This document shows, piece by piece, positions 17,472-26,504 of a DNA stretch of 33,202 nt (position 1 is the stretch's first letter; every line of letters starts with the position of its first letter). The stretch covers positions 1 through 33,202 of the forward strand of contig JAQWKP010000354.1 of assembly GCA_029247785.1 (NCBI GenBank). The letters are read 5' to 3'. The notes beneath the pieces are model-generated. The model saw only the letters and a program-made list of their open reading frames with translations, ran no database searches and was not told the DNA's origin. Made by a program: the position numbers and the translations under genes. The DNA comes from Novosphingobium sp. GTDB taxonomy: Bacteria > Pseudomonadota > Alphaproteobacteria > Sphingomonadales > Sphingomonadaceae.

Positions 17472-18065
17472 ATGTTGACATTACCGAATCTCCTGACCCT
17501 CTCCCGTATTCTCACCGTGCCAGTATTGGCCGCACTTTTGTGGTGGCCGGGCTGGCAGCTGGGCTATGCGATCGGCTTTTGTGTTTACTGCCTGATGGGC
17601 ATCACAGACTATTTTGACGGCTACCTGGCGAGGGCCCAGGGCGCGGTTTCCAGGCTTGGCATGTTCCTCGACCCCATCGCCGACAAGATCATGGTCGCCG
17701 CCGTGATCCTGGTGCTGACCGCCCAAGGTGTGCTCACCGGACCATTTGCGGGCGATATGCACGTTATCGCCGGGCTCATCATCCTGGTGCGCGAGATTGC
17801 GGTTTCGGGCCTGCGCGAATTTCTTGGCGGTATTCAGGTCTCGGTGCCGGTTAGCAAGCTTGCCAAGTGGAAGACGACCTTTCAGCTGATTGCCCTGGGT
17901 GCGCTGATCCTGGGTGAGGCGATGCCGTGGTGGAATGTGATGCTCGGCAATGTGATCGCGAACGTGCCGCATACGGTTGGCCTCGTCACCTTGTGGGGCG
18001 CGGCAATCTTCACTCTGATCACCGGCTGGGACTATCTGCGGATCGGTTTGAAGCACATGGATTAG
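17472..18065 (+). CDS. pgsA: CDP-diacylglycerol--glycerol-3-phosphate 3-phosphatidyltransferase
   Basis: Makes phosphatidylglycerol phosphate from CDP-diacylglycerol and glycerol 3-phosphate at the inner membrane, the committed step to phosphatidylglycerol and cardiolipin. The 197-residue protein carries the CDP-alcohol phosphotransferase motif D(x2)DG(x2)AR(x8)G(x3)D(x3)D at residues 46-71, all metal-binding aspartates intact. The N-terminus MLTLPNLLTLSRI is the family start, so ATG 17472 is preferred over ATG 17424 and ATG 17457, which would add a non-conserved leader. Several hydrophobic spans follow. Confidence 0.95.
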   Translation: MLTLPNLLTLSRILTVPVLAALLWWPGWQLGYAIGFCVYCLMGITDYFDGYLARAQGAVSRLGMFLDPIADKIMVAAVILVLTAQGVLTGPFAGDMHVIAGLIILVREIAVSGLREFLGGIQVSVPVSKLAKWKTTFQLIALGALILGEAMPWWNVMLGNVIANVPHTVGLVTLWGAAIFTLITGWDYLRIGLKHMD

Positions 18066-18346
18066 CGGGGCTTTTGCGACAGATTGCCGCTCATGCAATG
18101 CTCGCGAACTTCACCTGTATGACCTATGCAGGCATGTATGGAATTCATTGTCGGCCCTGCCGGTATATTGCTTTTAATTCATAGTCTTGTGACGATTTTA
18201 AAGTTCAGTCTCAAGCCTTGCAAAATTTCCGCCTGTAGGAAAGCGTTTCGGTCGCTCGGCTTGATGCTTGAGAACCGTGAGTCTAGACTGCTCGCGCTTG
18301 AAGCCTTGCGCATCTCCGCAATCGGATTGCGATGGAGAATAACCCA

Positions 18347-19585
18347 ATGAAGCTGAACCTCTTAGCCAGTGCGGCTCTTGGCCTCTCCGTTTTGGCTTTC
18401 GCCGGAGCCCCTCAAATCGCGCTTGCCGAGACCGGAGACAGTGCGTTCGACCACCAGACCAAGATCATCCGGGCGCAGGCGGAGCTCAAGCGGATCTGCG
18501 ACGAATTGGACGAACATCAAAAGGTCTATGACGATTGGCAAAATCAGGTTGCTGACAACAGAAAAGTCGATGCCAAGATCAACCAGGACATGGCCACTCT
18601 CAGGAGTAATGCGGATCAGCGCAGGAGCGAGGCCTATGATACGAGCACTGGCTCAGCCGATTTGCGCGCTCGGTTCGAGAGAATTGACCGGATAGAGGCG
18701 CTCATAAAAGAACGCCTTGAGAATGATGACCTTGAAAATGCCCGCAAAAGCTGGGCGCTTAGCGCCAATGAATATCGCGTCGTTGGAAATCTTAATTGGT
18801 CCAAATCTGAAAAAGCCGAAGCGAAAGCCAAGTTGGAGCAGTTGAAGAATAGCCGTCCGGGGCAATCGGACATCCTCACCAAACAGCCTGGAAAAAATCC
18901 TGGACCAAACGCGCCTATGGGCCCCGATATTGCCCTGGCCGAAGTGCTGCAATTCATTCGCGACTATGATTTCAATCAGACACCGGAATCGCCGATCTAT
19001 GCCGATTGGAAACAGCCTGTGAATGCATTGGTGGAAGACCAGAAATGGGGCGAATATCTCGGCGAGACCGAGCGGCAGATCACATGTTTCGACAATTATT
19101 TCCTCAGCGAAACAGCTTCCGACCATCCGATCAAGTTTGGCTACGAAACCATTAGTCACGTGGAGTTCGATTGCGTTTCCATCTTTAACAGCTGGGGATT
19201 GGATGGCGAAAAGGTGGTTCGAGATTATTGGGAAGAGGCTGGGAGAAACGATGCCATTGTCACTGACGCATATGATGGTGACGCCAAGGCAGACGCCTCA
19301 GTCTACCGCCCGGCACAACGTTCCCCAATACGAGGCAAATTCGATCCATCCTCTCTCCGGAGGTCTGACGGATCCGTTGATCTCGACGCAGTCAAACGCC
19401 TGCTTGAGCAGGCTACTGGAGGTATTCCGAACCAACCCACCGGGCAGGGGCGGACCAATTCGACAAGCACTGACAGCGTAGGCACTGAGAATACTGACGG
19501 GTCGTCCTCTGCACGAAGTGATGACGATGCGACATCGGCTAACCCGGCTGCGGTGCCTTCCGATGCAAGGGTTGGTCCCGAGTGA
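18347..19585 (+). CDS. Exported protein of unknown function with coiled coil
   Basis: A 412-residue protein with a clear Sec signal peptide (basic MKLN, hydrophobic core, likely cleavage after IALA near residue 27). After it comes a charged, helical region with heptad character (about 35-160: KIIRAQAELKRICDEL, RIDRIEALIKERLEND, KAEAKAKLEQLKN). A globular part (about 190-300) holds two cysteines (RQITCFDNYF and EFDCVSIFN). A low-complexity Ser/Thr/Asp-rich tail (about 358-412) ends it. ATG 18347 follows GGAG with a 9-base gap. Base composition is AT-richer than flanking housekeeping genes, and a 280-base AT-rich leader precedes it. No family is recognised. It converges with the small exported protein gene downstream. 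Confidence 0.75.
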   Translation: MKLNLLASAALGLSVLAFAGAPQIALAETGDSAFDHQTKIIRAQAELKRICDELDEHQKVYDDWQNQVADNRKVDAKINQDMATLRSNADQRRSEAYDTSTGSADLRARFERIDRIEALIKERLENDDLENARKSWALSANEYRVVGNLNWSKSEKAEAKAKLEQLKNSRPGQSDILTKQPGKNPGPNAPMGPDIALAEVLQFIRDYDFNQTPESPIYADWKQPVNALVEDQKWGEYLGETERQITCFDNYFLSETASDHPIKFGYETISHVEFDCVSIFNSWGLDGEKVVRDYWEEAGRNDAIVTDAYDGDAKADASVYRPAQRSPIRGKFDPSSLRRSDGSVDLDAVKRLLEQATGGIPNQPTGQGRTNSTSTDSVGTENTDGSSSARSDDDATSANPAAVPSDARVGPE

Positions 19586-19621
19586 TAGCGATCATGCCCC
19601 GCCAAAATGCAGAGCGCCGCG

Positions 19622-20041
19622 CTATTTCCCTGTTTTGGGTCCGCGAACGCCCTTCACTATGACTTTCGCGAAAAGACCGGCGGCATTCGCGACATGCGGG
19701 GCCCTTAGTTTGCGGCACAGTTCGAGTGCATAGTTAAAGTCATCTGGATCACGACCGTCGCCGGTGTAATGTTTGCCAGCTCTCGCCCATCGGTCAGGTA
19801 CATCCTCGGCCATAATCTGGCGCGTGAATGCCGCGTTGCCTGCGGCCTGGGCGTCAGCCGCTGTCGGGTAGAGTGAGGGAGTCTTGAGCGCCAGATCGCG
19901 AACAGCAACTCCCTTATTCATTGCCGAAACACAATCAGCGACGGTTACCTTGGCGTGCGCCGTGGTCGCAAACCCACACGCCGTCAGGGCACAAGCAGCA
20001 ATCAGAATACGCCGTCCGAAAATAGCTTTTCGATTTTTCAT
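19622..20041 (-). CDS. Small exported protein of unknown function
   Basis: A 139-residue protein with a strong signal peptide (KNRKAIFGRR, hydrophobic core, cleavage predicted after TTAHA near residue 30). The mature part has two cysteines (VADCVSAM and LELCRKL) that could form a disulfide. A segment YPTAADAQAAGNAAFTRQIM is probably helical. ATG 20041 was chosen over the upstream GTG/ATG frame extension because GGAGG sits seven bases before it. It converges with the larger exported protein, with 36 bases between stops. No family recognised. Confidence 0.75.
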   Translation of the reverse strand: MKNRKAIFGRRILIAACALTACGFATTAHAKVTVADCVSAMNKGVAVRDLALKTPSLYPTAADAQAAGNAAFTRQIMAEDVPDRWARAGKHYTGDGRDPDDFNYALELCRKLRAPHVANAAGLFAKVIVKGVRGPKTGK

Positions 20042-20183
20042 GCAATCCTCCACCATTTCTTAGATGCCTCAAGCTATCGAACTATGGTGTCGGCGACAAC
20101 GGCAAATGATTCTAACAACATCCATACGGCGACGGATTGAATTCGGACCCGTTTCAGTCGCGAGCGCGGGCTGGAGATAGTCC

Positions 20184-21080
20184 TCAACCTGCTCGCAATT
20201 CTTCTGCAAGCAAACGAAACTCGTCGGCGCGGGGGCTGTTCTTGCGCCAGACTAGGGCGATCTCGCGATTGGCGTTGGTTGCTTTCAGCGGGCGGGCGAC
20301 GACATCGGTGCCGGTCAAAATCCCTGCATCCAGCGCCATTTCTGGCAGCATGGTGAGACCCAGCCCATTGTCGACCATCTGCACCAGCGTGTGCAGGCTA
20401 GTGCCGATCATCGTCGCGCTGGCGCGTAGCTCGGGGCGGTTGCAGGCGGCCAGCGCATGGTCCTTGAGGCAATGGCCGTCTTCCAGAAGTAGCAGCCGGT
20501 TTTCGTCGATTAGCGATGGCAGGACTTCGTCTGGTGGATCGCGCGGGTCGTCATGCGGGAAGGCGACGTAGAATGCGTCGAGCTCGATCACCTCTGTTTC
20601 CACCTCGCCGGTCGGGAAGGGCAGGGCCAGCAGCACGCAATCGGCGCGGCCATGGTGGAGCGATTCGATCGCAGCAGCGCTTGTTTCCTCGCGCAGATAC
20701 AGCTTGAGGGCAGGGCGCTCGCGCCTCAGGCGTGGTAGCATGCGTGGCAGCAGAAACGGCGCAATCGTCGGGATCACGCTCATCCGCATTTCGCCCGAAA
20801 GCGGCTGGCCGCTCGACTGGACGAGGTCGGACAGTTCTTCGGTTTCCCGCAAGACCCGGTGCGCCTTGGCAACCACTGCATTGCCGAGCGGCGTGAAGCG
20901 TACCGCGCGCTTGGTGCGCTCAACCAAAGTCACGCCAAGCAGCGTCTCCAGATCGCGCAGCCCTGCCGAGAGCGTTGATTGCGACACGAAGCTGGCGTCG
21001 GCGGCCCGGCCGAAATGGCCGTGCTCGTGCAGCGCGACCAGATATTGCAATTGTTTGAGAGTGGGATGGTAAGCGGTCAT
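20184..21080 (-). CDS. oxyR: Hydrogen peroxide-responsive LysR regulator OxyR
   Basis: LysR-family activator that senses peroxide by disulfide formation. In 298 residues it has the N-terminal winged helix-turn-helix (about 1-65: QLQYLVALHEHGHFGRAAD, then SQSTLSAGLRDLE) and a periplasmic-binding-like effector domain. The OxyR redox signature LEDGHCLKDHALAAC places cysteines at 204 and 213, the same 9-residue spacing as Cys199/Cys208 of E. coli OxyR. It follows rnd on the same strand with a 19-base gap, so it is probably cotranscribed. No katG, ahpC or dps gene adjoins it in this window. Confidence 0.93.
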   Translation of the reverse strand: MTAYHPTLKQLQYLVALHEHGHFGRAADASFVSQSTLSAGLRDLETLLGVTLVERTKRAVRFTPLGNAVVAKAHRVLRETEELSDLVQSSGQPLSGEMRMSVIPTIAPFLLPRMLPRLRRERPALKLYLREETSAAAIESLHHGRADCVLLALPFPTGEVETEVIELDAFYVAFPHDDPRDPPDEVLPSLIDENRLLLLEDGHCLKDHALAACNRPELRASATMIGTSLHTLVQMVDNGLGLTMLPEMALDAGILTGTDVVARPLKATNANREIALVWRKNSPRADEFRLLAEELRAG

Positions 21081-21099
21081 GGTTTGCCCGGAGAGCGCT

Positions 21100-22335
21100 T
21101 TATTCGGCCGCGTCGGCGATAGTCTCGGCCGCCTCTTCGGCGACCACCTCGGCTGCTTCCTCGGCTACGTCCTCGACGTGGGTCATCTTGAGCTTGCCGC
21201 TCACCACCGCGAAGGCAAGCTTGCCTTCGACCAGGTCGACCGCATCATGTCCGAATTGCTCATAACGCCAGCCCTGCAGGATCGGCAGGTCTCCACGCAC
21301 ACCGGCAGCAAGCTGCTCAAGCTCATCGCTACGAGCCAGCAGCCGCGAAGCCACATCGATCTCGCGCGAGCGAATTTTGAGCAACAGCTTCAACAGGTCG
21401 GCGACCAGCGCGCCCTGTTTGCCCAGCGGTGCGCCTTTTGCTCCGCGCTTCGGCAATTCGTCACCGGGAAGCGGATCGGCTGCCGCCAGCACGTCCATTA
21501 GCCGCATGCCGATGTCATTGTTCTTCCAGCCCTGAGACAGTCCGCGTACCTTGGCGAGGTCGGCCTGGCTCTTGGGAGGGTGTGAAGCGATGTCTGCCAG
21601 AGTTTCGTCGCGGACGATGCGCCCGCGCGGGATGTTCTTGTCCTGCGCTTCCAGCTCGCGCCATGCCGCGATCGCTTTCAGCCGTCCGAGCACGGTCGGG
21701 TTGCGTCCGGCCGCCTTGATGCGCCGCCAGGATAGAGACGGGTCGTTGCGGTAATTATCCGGATCGGCGAGCTTTTCCATTTCCTGGTCGAGCCATTGGC
21801 CGCGCCCGGTCTTGACCAGCCTGTCCAGCATCTTGGGGAATATCGTCGAGAGATGGGTGACGTCACCGATGGCATATTCGATTTGCCTGTCGGTCAGCGG
21901 GCGGCGCGACCAGTCGGTGAAGCGCGCGCCCTTGTCCACCGGGATGCCAAGCCAGCTTTCGACCAGATTGGAATAGCCGATCTGCTCGGACTGGCTGATC
22001 GCCAACATCGCGATTTGCGTATCGAAGATCGGATGGGGCGTGCGGCCAGTGAGATTGTAGATAATCTCCACATCCTGCCCGCCGGCGTGGAATATCTTGA
22101 GCACATCCTCATTGTCGGTGAGCAGGTCGAGCAGCGGCGTCAGGTCGATGCCTTCGGCCAGTGGATCGATAGCTGCGGCTTCTTCCTCATTGGCGATCTG
22201 CACCAGGCACAGCTCAGGCCAATAGGTGTTCTCGCGCATGAATTCGGTATCGACGGCAACGAATTCAGAGCGGGCGAGGCGTTCGCAGATAGCTGCCAGA
22301 TCGTCGCTCGCCGTGATCAGCGGATGTATCTTCAT
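21100..22335 (-). CDS. rnd: Ribonuclease D
   Basis: 3'-5' exoribonuclease of the DEDDy family acting on tRNA precursors and other small RNAs. The 411-residue protein has Exo I (Asp29 and Glu31 in AVDTEF), Exo II (Asp88 in FHAGGQDVEII) and Exo III (Tyr154 and Asp158 in YAIGDVTHL). An HRDC-like helical region follows near residues 200-280. The last 20 or so residues are an Ala/Glu repeat tail (AAEVVAEEAAETIADAAE), beyond the usual end. ATG 22335 gives the family start MKIHPLI; an ATG 30 bases upstream is possible. The gene follows the large acidic protein gene by 34 bases. Confidence 0.94.
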   Translation of the reverse strand: MKIHPLITASDDLAAICERLARSEFVAVDTEFMRENTYWPELCLVQIANEEEAAAIDPLAEGIDLTPLLDLLTDNEDVLKIFHAGGQDVEIIYNLTGRTPHPIFDTQIAMLAISQSEQIGYSNLVESWLGIPVDKGARFTDWSRRPLTDRQIEYAIGDVTHLSTIFPKMLDRLVKTGRGQWLDQEMEKLADPDNYRNDPSLSWRRIKAAGRNPTVLGRLKAIAAWRELEAQDKNIPRGRIVRDETLADIASHPPKSQADLAKVRGLSQGWKNNDIGMRLMDVLAAADPLPGDELPKRGAKGAPLGKQGALVADLLKLLLKIRSREIDVASRLLARSDELEQLAAGVRGDLPILQGWRYEQFGHDAVDLVEGKLAFAVVSGKLKMTHVEDVAEEAAEVVAEEAAETIADAAE

Positions 22336-22369
22336 ATGCTGGGCGCGATACGCCCAACGCGGCATGACT

Positions 22370-24238
22370 TCAACGTCTGGCTATCCGTTTATACAGCCAG
22401 ACCAGCGCCGATCCGATCCACGTCATCCAGCGCGGCAGTTGCGAGCCATTGCCCGTTACTGCTCTGCGGCTGCGACCATTCCCTTCATTTGTAACGGATG
22501 CGGCGATCACGCGAATGGAGTGTCGGGCAGGCTTGGGCTCTTCCCAGAGTGGTTCGTCATGGCGCTCCGCAGGAGGTTCAGGCCATGGCAGGTTATCCCC
22601 GGGTTCGTCGCCATATCCGTCCCTTGCAGGCGTATCGAACTCGGCAGTCCAAGGTTCCGGCGCAGGTTCTTCAGCCTGCATCGACTGGTCAAGCTCGAAG
22701 GGCGTTTCCGTATCACCACCGAAGTCGTCCGAGGCCAGCCTGTGGAGCGGAGCGGGCGGTTCTTCTGGAAGGAGGGGACGCTCGTGAGAGAGTTCCTCCT
22801 CATCGGGATTGAGCCGGTCGAACGGAACGAGCGGTTCTTGCGGGGCATCTTCGGCGGGCGGCTGCCGCTCATAAGCGCCGAACTCGATCGGTGTGGGTTC
22901 TTGCTCTACTTCCCGATCAACCGGCACAGGTGGCTCGGCGGGAATGTTGTCGATGTGGGCTGCGGGCAGCTCAACGTTGTGATCGGCTGGCTTGGGCAGC
23001 TTAAATGCATCCAGCTCGAGCGGAGCTGGCGGTTGCTGTGGTTCGAACGCGGCCGGGGGTGCCGGTTCACCTGCATCAAGACCTGACGGCGCTGGGACAT
23101 TCTCCACACTAAAATTGAGCGGTTCGGTGGGCTCGATCTGCTCCCAAACCTCGGGACTCTCCTCGCGGTTGTCCGGCGCTTGCGGTTCGACTGGCAGCTC
23201 AGGCGGGAGTTCGACTTCTTCGGTCGGCGCAACCGCGCCAAGGTCGACCGAAGGCATGATATGCTCGCGTTCTTCGCTTTCGGCGGCGACTGGAAGTGGC
23301 ATCTCCAGCGCCATTTCCAGCGGCAATTCCAGTTTTTCGATTGTGTCGGCTTCGTCCGGATCGATCATCAGGACTGGCTTCTTTTCCTTCTTCGACCCGC
23401 CGATGCCTAGCATGCTTTCAAGGCTCGCCATGCCTCCAGGTGCGGCGCTTTCGAGCGCGTCCTCAGCAAATTCATCCCCGAATTCTTCGTCGGCCAGCGC
23501 CTCGCCTGGAAGCTCTGCGCGGCCGTCCTGGCAATATTCGCCCACGGTCATCGCAGCGGCGTCGAAGAACGGATAGGCATCATTGCTGCCGGCAAGTACA
23601 CAAAGTGGGCGCGGCAATCCCTTCTCGGCTGCGGCATCGCGGATTGCCTGGTGGATCAGCACCGCTAGGTAGCATGAGCCAAGGGCCCCGGCTTCGACGT
23701 CCTCGCTATCGAACTTGGCGCTACTCGCAACCTTGTTTTCCAGTCCTACGGTCACGCCATAGAGGTCGTCGATTCCCTCGACCGCGATGGTCGTGTCGAT
23801 ATTCTCGAAATTGCCCTGCCATTCGCAGCCGAAGGAGGAGTACCCGTCGAGCAGATCGTCTCGGTCGGCTTCGGAGAAGGGATAGGCGCTGTCAGAGAAA
23901 TAGCTGGTTTCGATTACTGGCCTGAGGCGGCCGCTCTCGTCAGGCCTTGCGCCCACGCCCTGCGGGTCAAGGATGTCGACGCTGATCGCCGACATCGCCA
24001 TTTCAGCCCGGTCATATTCGCCAAGCTTTTCACCCAGCTGATCCCAACCTTCCAGGCTTATGTCATTTGCCGAAACAGTAAGGAATCGTTCGGGCAGCAG
24101 CCGACCCTCTCCAGCATAGCCTTTGAGCAGGGTCTTGAGCCTGTCCGCCGCGTCGTCCGCCTGGCCTTGCCGCAGCAAGCCCTCGATCGAGCGGCGAAAC
24201 TCCATCTCTTCCATCCCGTCGATGGTTATGCTGTTCAC
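22370..24238 (-). CDS. Large acidic Pro/Glu-rich protein with basic C-terminal membrane-proximal tail
   Basis: A 622-residue protein of unknown function. The first 240 residues look globular (LLRQGQADDAADRLKTLLKGY, GRLRPVIETSYFSDSAYPF, GALGSCYLAVLIHQAI), with a possible helical start. Residues about 250-570 are a disordered, highly acidic, proline-rich region with degenerate repeats such as EEPPAPLHRLASDDF, PPAPLELDAFKLPKP and PQEPLVPFDRL. The C-terminus has a short aromatic, basic helix (LPRWMTWIGSALVWLYKRIARR, quoted by position 601-622) that could seat on a membrane. GTG 24238 is preferred over GTG 24244: GGCGGAGT lies seven bases before the former and abuts the latter. It heads an apparent operon with rnd and oxyR. 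Confidence 0.75.
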   Translation of the reverse strand: MNSITIDGMEEMEFRRSIEGLLRQGQADDAADRLKTLLKGYAGEGRLLPERFLTVSANDISLEGWDQLGEKLGEYDRAEMAMSAISVDILDPQGVGARPDESGRLRPVIETSYFSDSAYPFSEADRDDLLDGYSSFGCEWQGNFENIDTTIAVEGIDDLYGVTVGLENKVASSAKFDSEDVEAGALGSCYLAVLIHQAIRDAAAEKGLPRPLCVLAGSNDAYPFFDAAAMTVGEYCQDGRAELPGEALADEEFGDEFAEDALESAAPGGMASLESMLGIGGSKKEKKPVLMIDPDEADTIEKLELPLEMALEMPLPVAAESEEREHIMPSVDLGAVAPTEEVELPPELPVEPQAPDNREESPEVWEQIEPTEPLNFSVENVPAPSGLDAGEPAPPAAFEPQQPPAPLELDAFKLPKPADHNVELPAAHIDNIPAEPPVPVDREVEQEPTPIEFGAYERQPPAEDAPQEPLVPFDRLNPDEEELSHERPLLPEEPPAPLHRLASDDFGGDTETPFELDQSMQAEEPAPEPWTAEFDTPARDGYGDEPGDNLPWPEPPAERHDEPLWEEPKPARHSIRVIAASVTNEGNGRSRRAVTGNGSQLPRWMTWIGSALVWLYKRIARR

Positions 24239-24387
24239 GCGCACACTCCGCCAACACTTAGCGCGTGTGCCTAACAGGCAATGATTGAGCAGGAGTTACC
24301 GTGGGCTTGATCGGCAATGACTGGAAATCGCAACGACACTCGACTAGGGCACGCCATCCAGACAGTTTCAGCGGCTTTTGACCTTCT

Positions 24388-26172
24388 ATGACCCATCCCT
24401 TCCGCTCTCATGATTGCGGCGCCCTGAGCGCTGACGATGTCGGCCAATCGGTTCGGCTTTCAGGCTGGATTCACCGCACACGTGACCATGGCGGCGTGCT
24501 CTTCGTCGATTTGCGCGATCATTATGGCATAACCCAGATTGTTGCTGATGAGGACAGCCCCGCGCTGAAGCTGCTCGATTCGCTGCGGACCGAGAGCGTC
24601 GTGACGATCGATGGTGAAGTGAAGCGGCGCACTTCAGAGACGATCAATTCGAACCTGCCGACCGGCGAGATCGAGGTATTTGCCCGCGGCGTAACCGTTC
24701 AGTCGCATGCAGAAGAGCTGCCGATGCCAGTAGCGGGGGAGCAGGATTACCCTGAGGATATCCGCCTCAAATATCGCTATCTCGACCTGCGGCGTGAGAG
24801 CGTTCATGCCAATATGCTGTTGCGCAGCCAGGTTGTCTCCAGTCTGCGTCAGCGCATGAATGATCAGGGCTTCACCGAGATACAGACGCCGATCCTGACC
24901 GCTTCGAGCCCGGAAGGCGCGCGTGATTACCTCGTGCCGAGCAGGGTCCATCCCGGCAAGTTCTACGCGCTTCCCCAGGCGCCGCAGATGTTCAAGCAGC
25001 TGCTGATGGTCGCCGGCTTTGACAAATATTTCCAGATCGCGCCTTGCTTTCGCGACGAGGACGCCCGGGCCGATCGCTCGCCGGGCGAGTTCTATCAGCT
25101 CGATTTCGAGATGAGCTTCGTCACCCAGGATGATGTTTTCGCGACGATCGAGCCGGTTCTGGCAGGCGTGTTCGAGGAATTCTCCAACGGCCGCAACGTC
25201 ACGCCGTCCGGTGAGTTCCCACGCATTCCCTTCGCCGAAGCGATGCTCAAATATGGCTCAGACAAGCCCGACCTGAGGAATCCGCTTACTATTTCGGACG
25301 TGTCCTCACATTTCGAGACCTCCGGTTTCGGCCTGTTCGAGAAGATCGTCGGAACCGGTGGTGTCGTCAGGGTGATTCCGGCCCCGAACACCGTGGAGAA
25401 GAGTCGCAAGTTCTTCGATGCGATGAACGATTGGGCAAGGAGCGAGGGCCACGCCGGGCTAGGCTATGTAACGCGCAAGGCCGGCGAATTCGGCGGCCCG
25501 ATCGCCAAGAACCATGGCCCGGAGAACATGGAAAAGCTTTACGCCGAGATCGGCCTTGGGCCGGATGACGGGCTGTTCTTTGCCGCTGGCAAGGCTGATC
25601 AGGCCGCAAAACTTGCCGGTGCGGCGCGTACGCGCGTCGGTGAGGAGCTCGGCCTGATTGAGCAGGGCTGTTTCAAATTCTGCTGGATCGTCGATTTTCC
25701 GATGTACGAATATGACGAGGAGCTGAAAAAGGTCGATTTCAGTCACAATCCCTTTTCGATGCCGCAGGGTGAGCTGGAAGCGCTTGAGACAATGGACCCG
25801 CTCGACATCAAGGCGTGGCAGTACGACATTGTCTGCAACGGCGTGGAGCTGTCCTCCGGCGCGATCCGGAACCACCGGCCCGAGGTGATGTACAAGGCGT
25901 TTGAGATCGCCGGCTATTCGAAGCAGGACGTCGACGCCAATTTCTCGGGGATGATCAATGCATTCAAATATGGCGCGCCGCCGCATGGCGGTTCTGCGCC
26001 GGGGGTTGACCGCATCGTCATGCTGCTCGCCGACGAGCCAAACATTCGCGAAGTCGTGGTCTTTCCGATGAACCAGAAAGCGGAAGATCTGATGATGGGA
26101 GCGCCCTCTGCGGTGGACGCGAAACAGCTGCGAGAGTTGCAATTGCGGGTCATTGAGCCGCAAAAGGGATAA
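24388..26172 (+). CDS. aspS: Aspartyl-tRNA synthetase (probably non-discriminating)
   Basis: Class II synthetase of 594 residues charging tRNA-Asp, and probably tRNA-Asn, with aspartate. Domains are the anticodon-binding OB fold (about 1-110), the catalytic core with motif 2 ([20 protein letters not shown], about 225-244), the bacterial insertion domain and motif 3 ([13 protein letters not shown], about 540-552). In the OB fold the sequence RDHGG carries His34, the residue that marks relaxed AspRS in Pseudomonas aeruginosa, where discriminating enzymes have leucine. Such enzymes need GatCAB to finish Asn-tRNA. It is divergent from the acidic protein gene across about 150 bases. Confidence 0.97.
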   Translation: MTHPFRSHDCGALSADDVGQSVRLSGWIHRTRDHGGVLFVDLRDHYGITQIVADEDSPALKLLDSLRTESVVTIDGEVKRRTSETINSNLPTGEIEVFARGVTVQSHAEELPMPVAGEQDYPEDIRLKYRYLDLRRESVHANMLLRSQVVSSLRQRMNDQGFTEIQTPILTASSPEGARDYLVPSRVHPGKFYALPQAPQMFKQLLMVAGFDKYFQIAPCFRDEDARADRSPGEFYQLDFEMSFVTQDDVFATIEPVLAGVFEEFSNGRNVTPSGEFPRIPFAEAMLKYGSDKPDLRNPLTISDVSSHFETSGFGLFEKIVGTGGVVRVIPAPNTVEKSRKFFDAMNDWARSEGHAGLGYVTRKAGEFGGPIAKNHGPENMEKLYAEIGLGPDDGLFFAAGKADQAAKLAGAARTRVGEELGLIEQGCFKFCWIVDFPMYEYDEELKKVDFSHNPFSMPQGELEALETMDPLDIKAWQYDIVCNGVELSSGAIRNHRPEVMYKAFEIAGYSKQDVDANFSGMINAFKYGAPPHGGSAPGVDRIVMLLADEPNIREVVVFPMNQKAEDLMMGAPSAVDAKQLRELQLRVIEPQKG

Positions 26173-26189
26173 GATTGCTGTGCAGGTGC

Positions 26190-26217
26190 TTGCCAGCGCC
26201 AGCGATGGTGACTAGGG
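26190..26217 (+). promoter_or_regulatory. Candidate acpP promoter
   Basis: TTGCCA at 26190-26195, a 16-base spacer and CTAGGG at 26212-26217, 42 bases upstream of the acpP start. The nine bases GACTAGGGC recur upstream of aspS at 24342-24350, supporting a shared promoter-like element. The match to the alphaproteobacterial consensus is modest. Confidence 0.35.
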
Positions 26218-26258
26218 CCTCAGGCGACATTCCATCCTTTTTCAGAAAGGTCATTTTA

Positions 26259-26495
26259 ATGAGCGACACCGCCGATCGGGTGAAGAAGATCGTGGTTGAA
26301 CATTTGGGCGTCGAAGCCGAAAAGGTCACCGAGGAAGCCAGCTTTATCGACGATCTGGGCGCAGACAGCCTCGACATTGTTGAGCTTGTCATGGCTTTTG
26401 AAGAGGAATTCGGCGTCGAGATTCCCGATGATGCCGCCGAGAAGATCAGCACCGTTTCCGATGCGATCAAATTCATCGAAGAGAACAAGGGCTGA
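26259..26495 (+). CDS. acpP: Acyl carrier protein
   Basis: Carries fatty acyl intermediates on a 4'-phosphopantetheine arm. The 78-residue protein is acidic throughout and has the attachment site GADSLD with Ser37. ATG 26259 follows AAAGG with a suitable gap; the in-frame upstream extension to 26175 lies outside the family pattern and is rejected. It lies 86 bases after aspS and is followed by a strong hairpin and then fabF, the classic acpP-fabF arrangement. Confidence 0.97.
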   Translation: MSDTADRVKKIVVEHLGVEAEKVTEEASFIDDLGADSLDIVELVMAFEEEFGVEIPDDAAEKISTVSDAIKFIEENKG

Positions 26496-26504
26496 TAAGC
26501 CGTC

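Noticed and set aside
18317..18331. Small inverted repeat CGCAAT-CGG-ATTGCG just before the ribosome site of the exported coiled-coil protein
   Set aside because: Only six pairs with a three-base loop. A role in translation control is possible, but nothing else supports it.
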